Of a stretch of DNA of 64,000 bases, positions 63,695 to 64,000 are shown in pieces. The stretch is from JANXQG01 sp963775975 (GTDB lineage: Bacteria > Planctomycetota > Planctomycetia > Pirellulales > Thermoguttaceae), in contig CAVZKX010000002.1 of assembly GCA_963775975.1 (NCBI GenBank), positions 2,728,001-2,792,000 of the forward strand. Reading direction: 5' to 3'. Position numbers and translations under genes: made by a program. The first letter of the stretch is position 1, and every line of letters begins with the position of its first letter. A model generated the notes under the pieces. It was not told the DNA's origin. It saw only the letters and a program-made list of their open reading frames with translations, and did no database searches.

Positions 63695-64000
63695 CTATTC
63701 GACACGGGGATTGATTGATGGGTAAAAACCCACTCTCCCTTCTCCGGCGGTGCCCGAAAAATGAATGTGCTTCATTTGCGGAATCAAATCATCGGGCGGA
63801 TCGTCGTTCTCGATGATGACAATTTGCTGCTCCGGCGGAGTGCGAACAAGCGACTGATAAAAGCCGCGAATAAGATCTTGCTCTACCTTGTAAGTGTCAT
63901 TAGGTTTGTAGGAAGTGAGGGGCGAATCGATCACGACAAACTGCGGGTGCCGACCATTTGCCACGTTCATCAACGCAATTGTAAACGCCGAATAGAGCAC
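63695..64000 (-). CDS. C-terminal part of an SMC-like/AAA ATPase (truncated by window edge)
   Basis: The last 101 residues of a larger protein. FVVIDSPLTSY resembles the Walker B/D-loop of RecN/SMC-type ABC ATPases (usually hhhhDEP or DSP), preceded by a helix (SAFTIALMNVAN) like the ABC-signature side, and followed by QQIVIIENDD, the usual next strand. Identity beyond this is open: DNA repair or defence ATPases both fit. Confidence 0.65.
   Translation of the reverse strand: MLYSAFTIALMNVANGRHPQFVVIDSPLTSYKPNDTYKVEQDLIRGFYQSLVRTPPEQQIVIIENDDPPDDLIPQMKHIHFSGTAGEGRVGFYPSINPRVE

Larger units (their letters stand above)
42415..64000. mobile_element. Integrative element at tRNA-Leu, right end outside the window
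   Basis: Starts directly after the tRNA 3' end, with an integrase facing the tRNA, then AlpA-like HTH, VirD4/TraD coupling protein, ParB, MobF relaxase, cargo genes and an orphan methyltransferase. I found no second copy of the tRNA 3' segment inside the window, so the right boundary must lie further on. A coupling protein and relaxase without visible mating-pore genes fits an integrative mobilisable element, or an ICE whose pore genes are beyond the edge. Confidence 0.8.

Overview
The window looks like chromosome of a GC-rich planctomycete (Pirellulales-like; inferred) carrying an integrated mobile element. The grounds are four tandem giant secreted proteins with autotransporter-associated beta-strand repeats ending in PEP-CTERM sorting signals, an operon of large membrane-anchored proteins I cannot assign, and MobF/VirD4/ParB element genes behind a tRNA-Leu.

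Layout. 1-23.9 kb (+ strand): four consecutive surface-protein genes. Two carry recognisable glycoside hydrolase domains (GH43 endo-arabinanase, GH16 glucanase), one carries a LamG-type lectin domain, and all share the same C-terminal cassette. 24-32.3 kb: housekeeping and accessory genes (recQ, DUF4240, SDR, nitronate monooxygenase-like, DUF1963, katG). 32.7-42.1 kb (+): three translationally coupled genes (ATGA and GTGA overlaps) for large exported proteins with C-terminal membrane segments, divergent from katG across a region with two nested perfect dyads. 42.33 kb: tRNA-Leu(CAA).

42.4 kb to beyond the window end: an integrative element. A tyrosine recombinase gene reads out through the tRNA. 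A minus-strand gene train follows (small hypotheticals, AlpA-like HTH, membrane protein, VirD4/TraD coupling protein, ParB, a sigma-like regulator with a duplicated microORF module, a HEAT-repeat protein). Next comes A/T-richer cargo (VapBC, a TIR-domain protein, aldo/keto reductase, ankyrin protein). Then the MobF relaxase and a divergent set of small genes with an orphan DNA methyltransferase. A truncated SMC-like ATPase lies at the edge. No mating-pore genes are visible, so mobilisation by a helper or genes beyond the window are both possible.

About fifteen single-base reading-frame breaks occur, most of them apparent one-base losses and nearly all in the chromosomal part. They hit even recQ and katG, which suggests consensus errors more than mass pseudogenisation. 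Frameshifted genes are given here as single features spanning their fragments.

The most novel-looking items are (1) the tandem CAZyme/LamG autotransporter-repeat PEP-CTERM cluster, (2) the three-gene membrane operon, (3) the sigma-tail plus microORF tandem duplication at 49.3-49.8 kb, and (4) the TIR protein with a PLD-like C-terminal domain.
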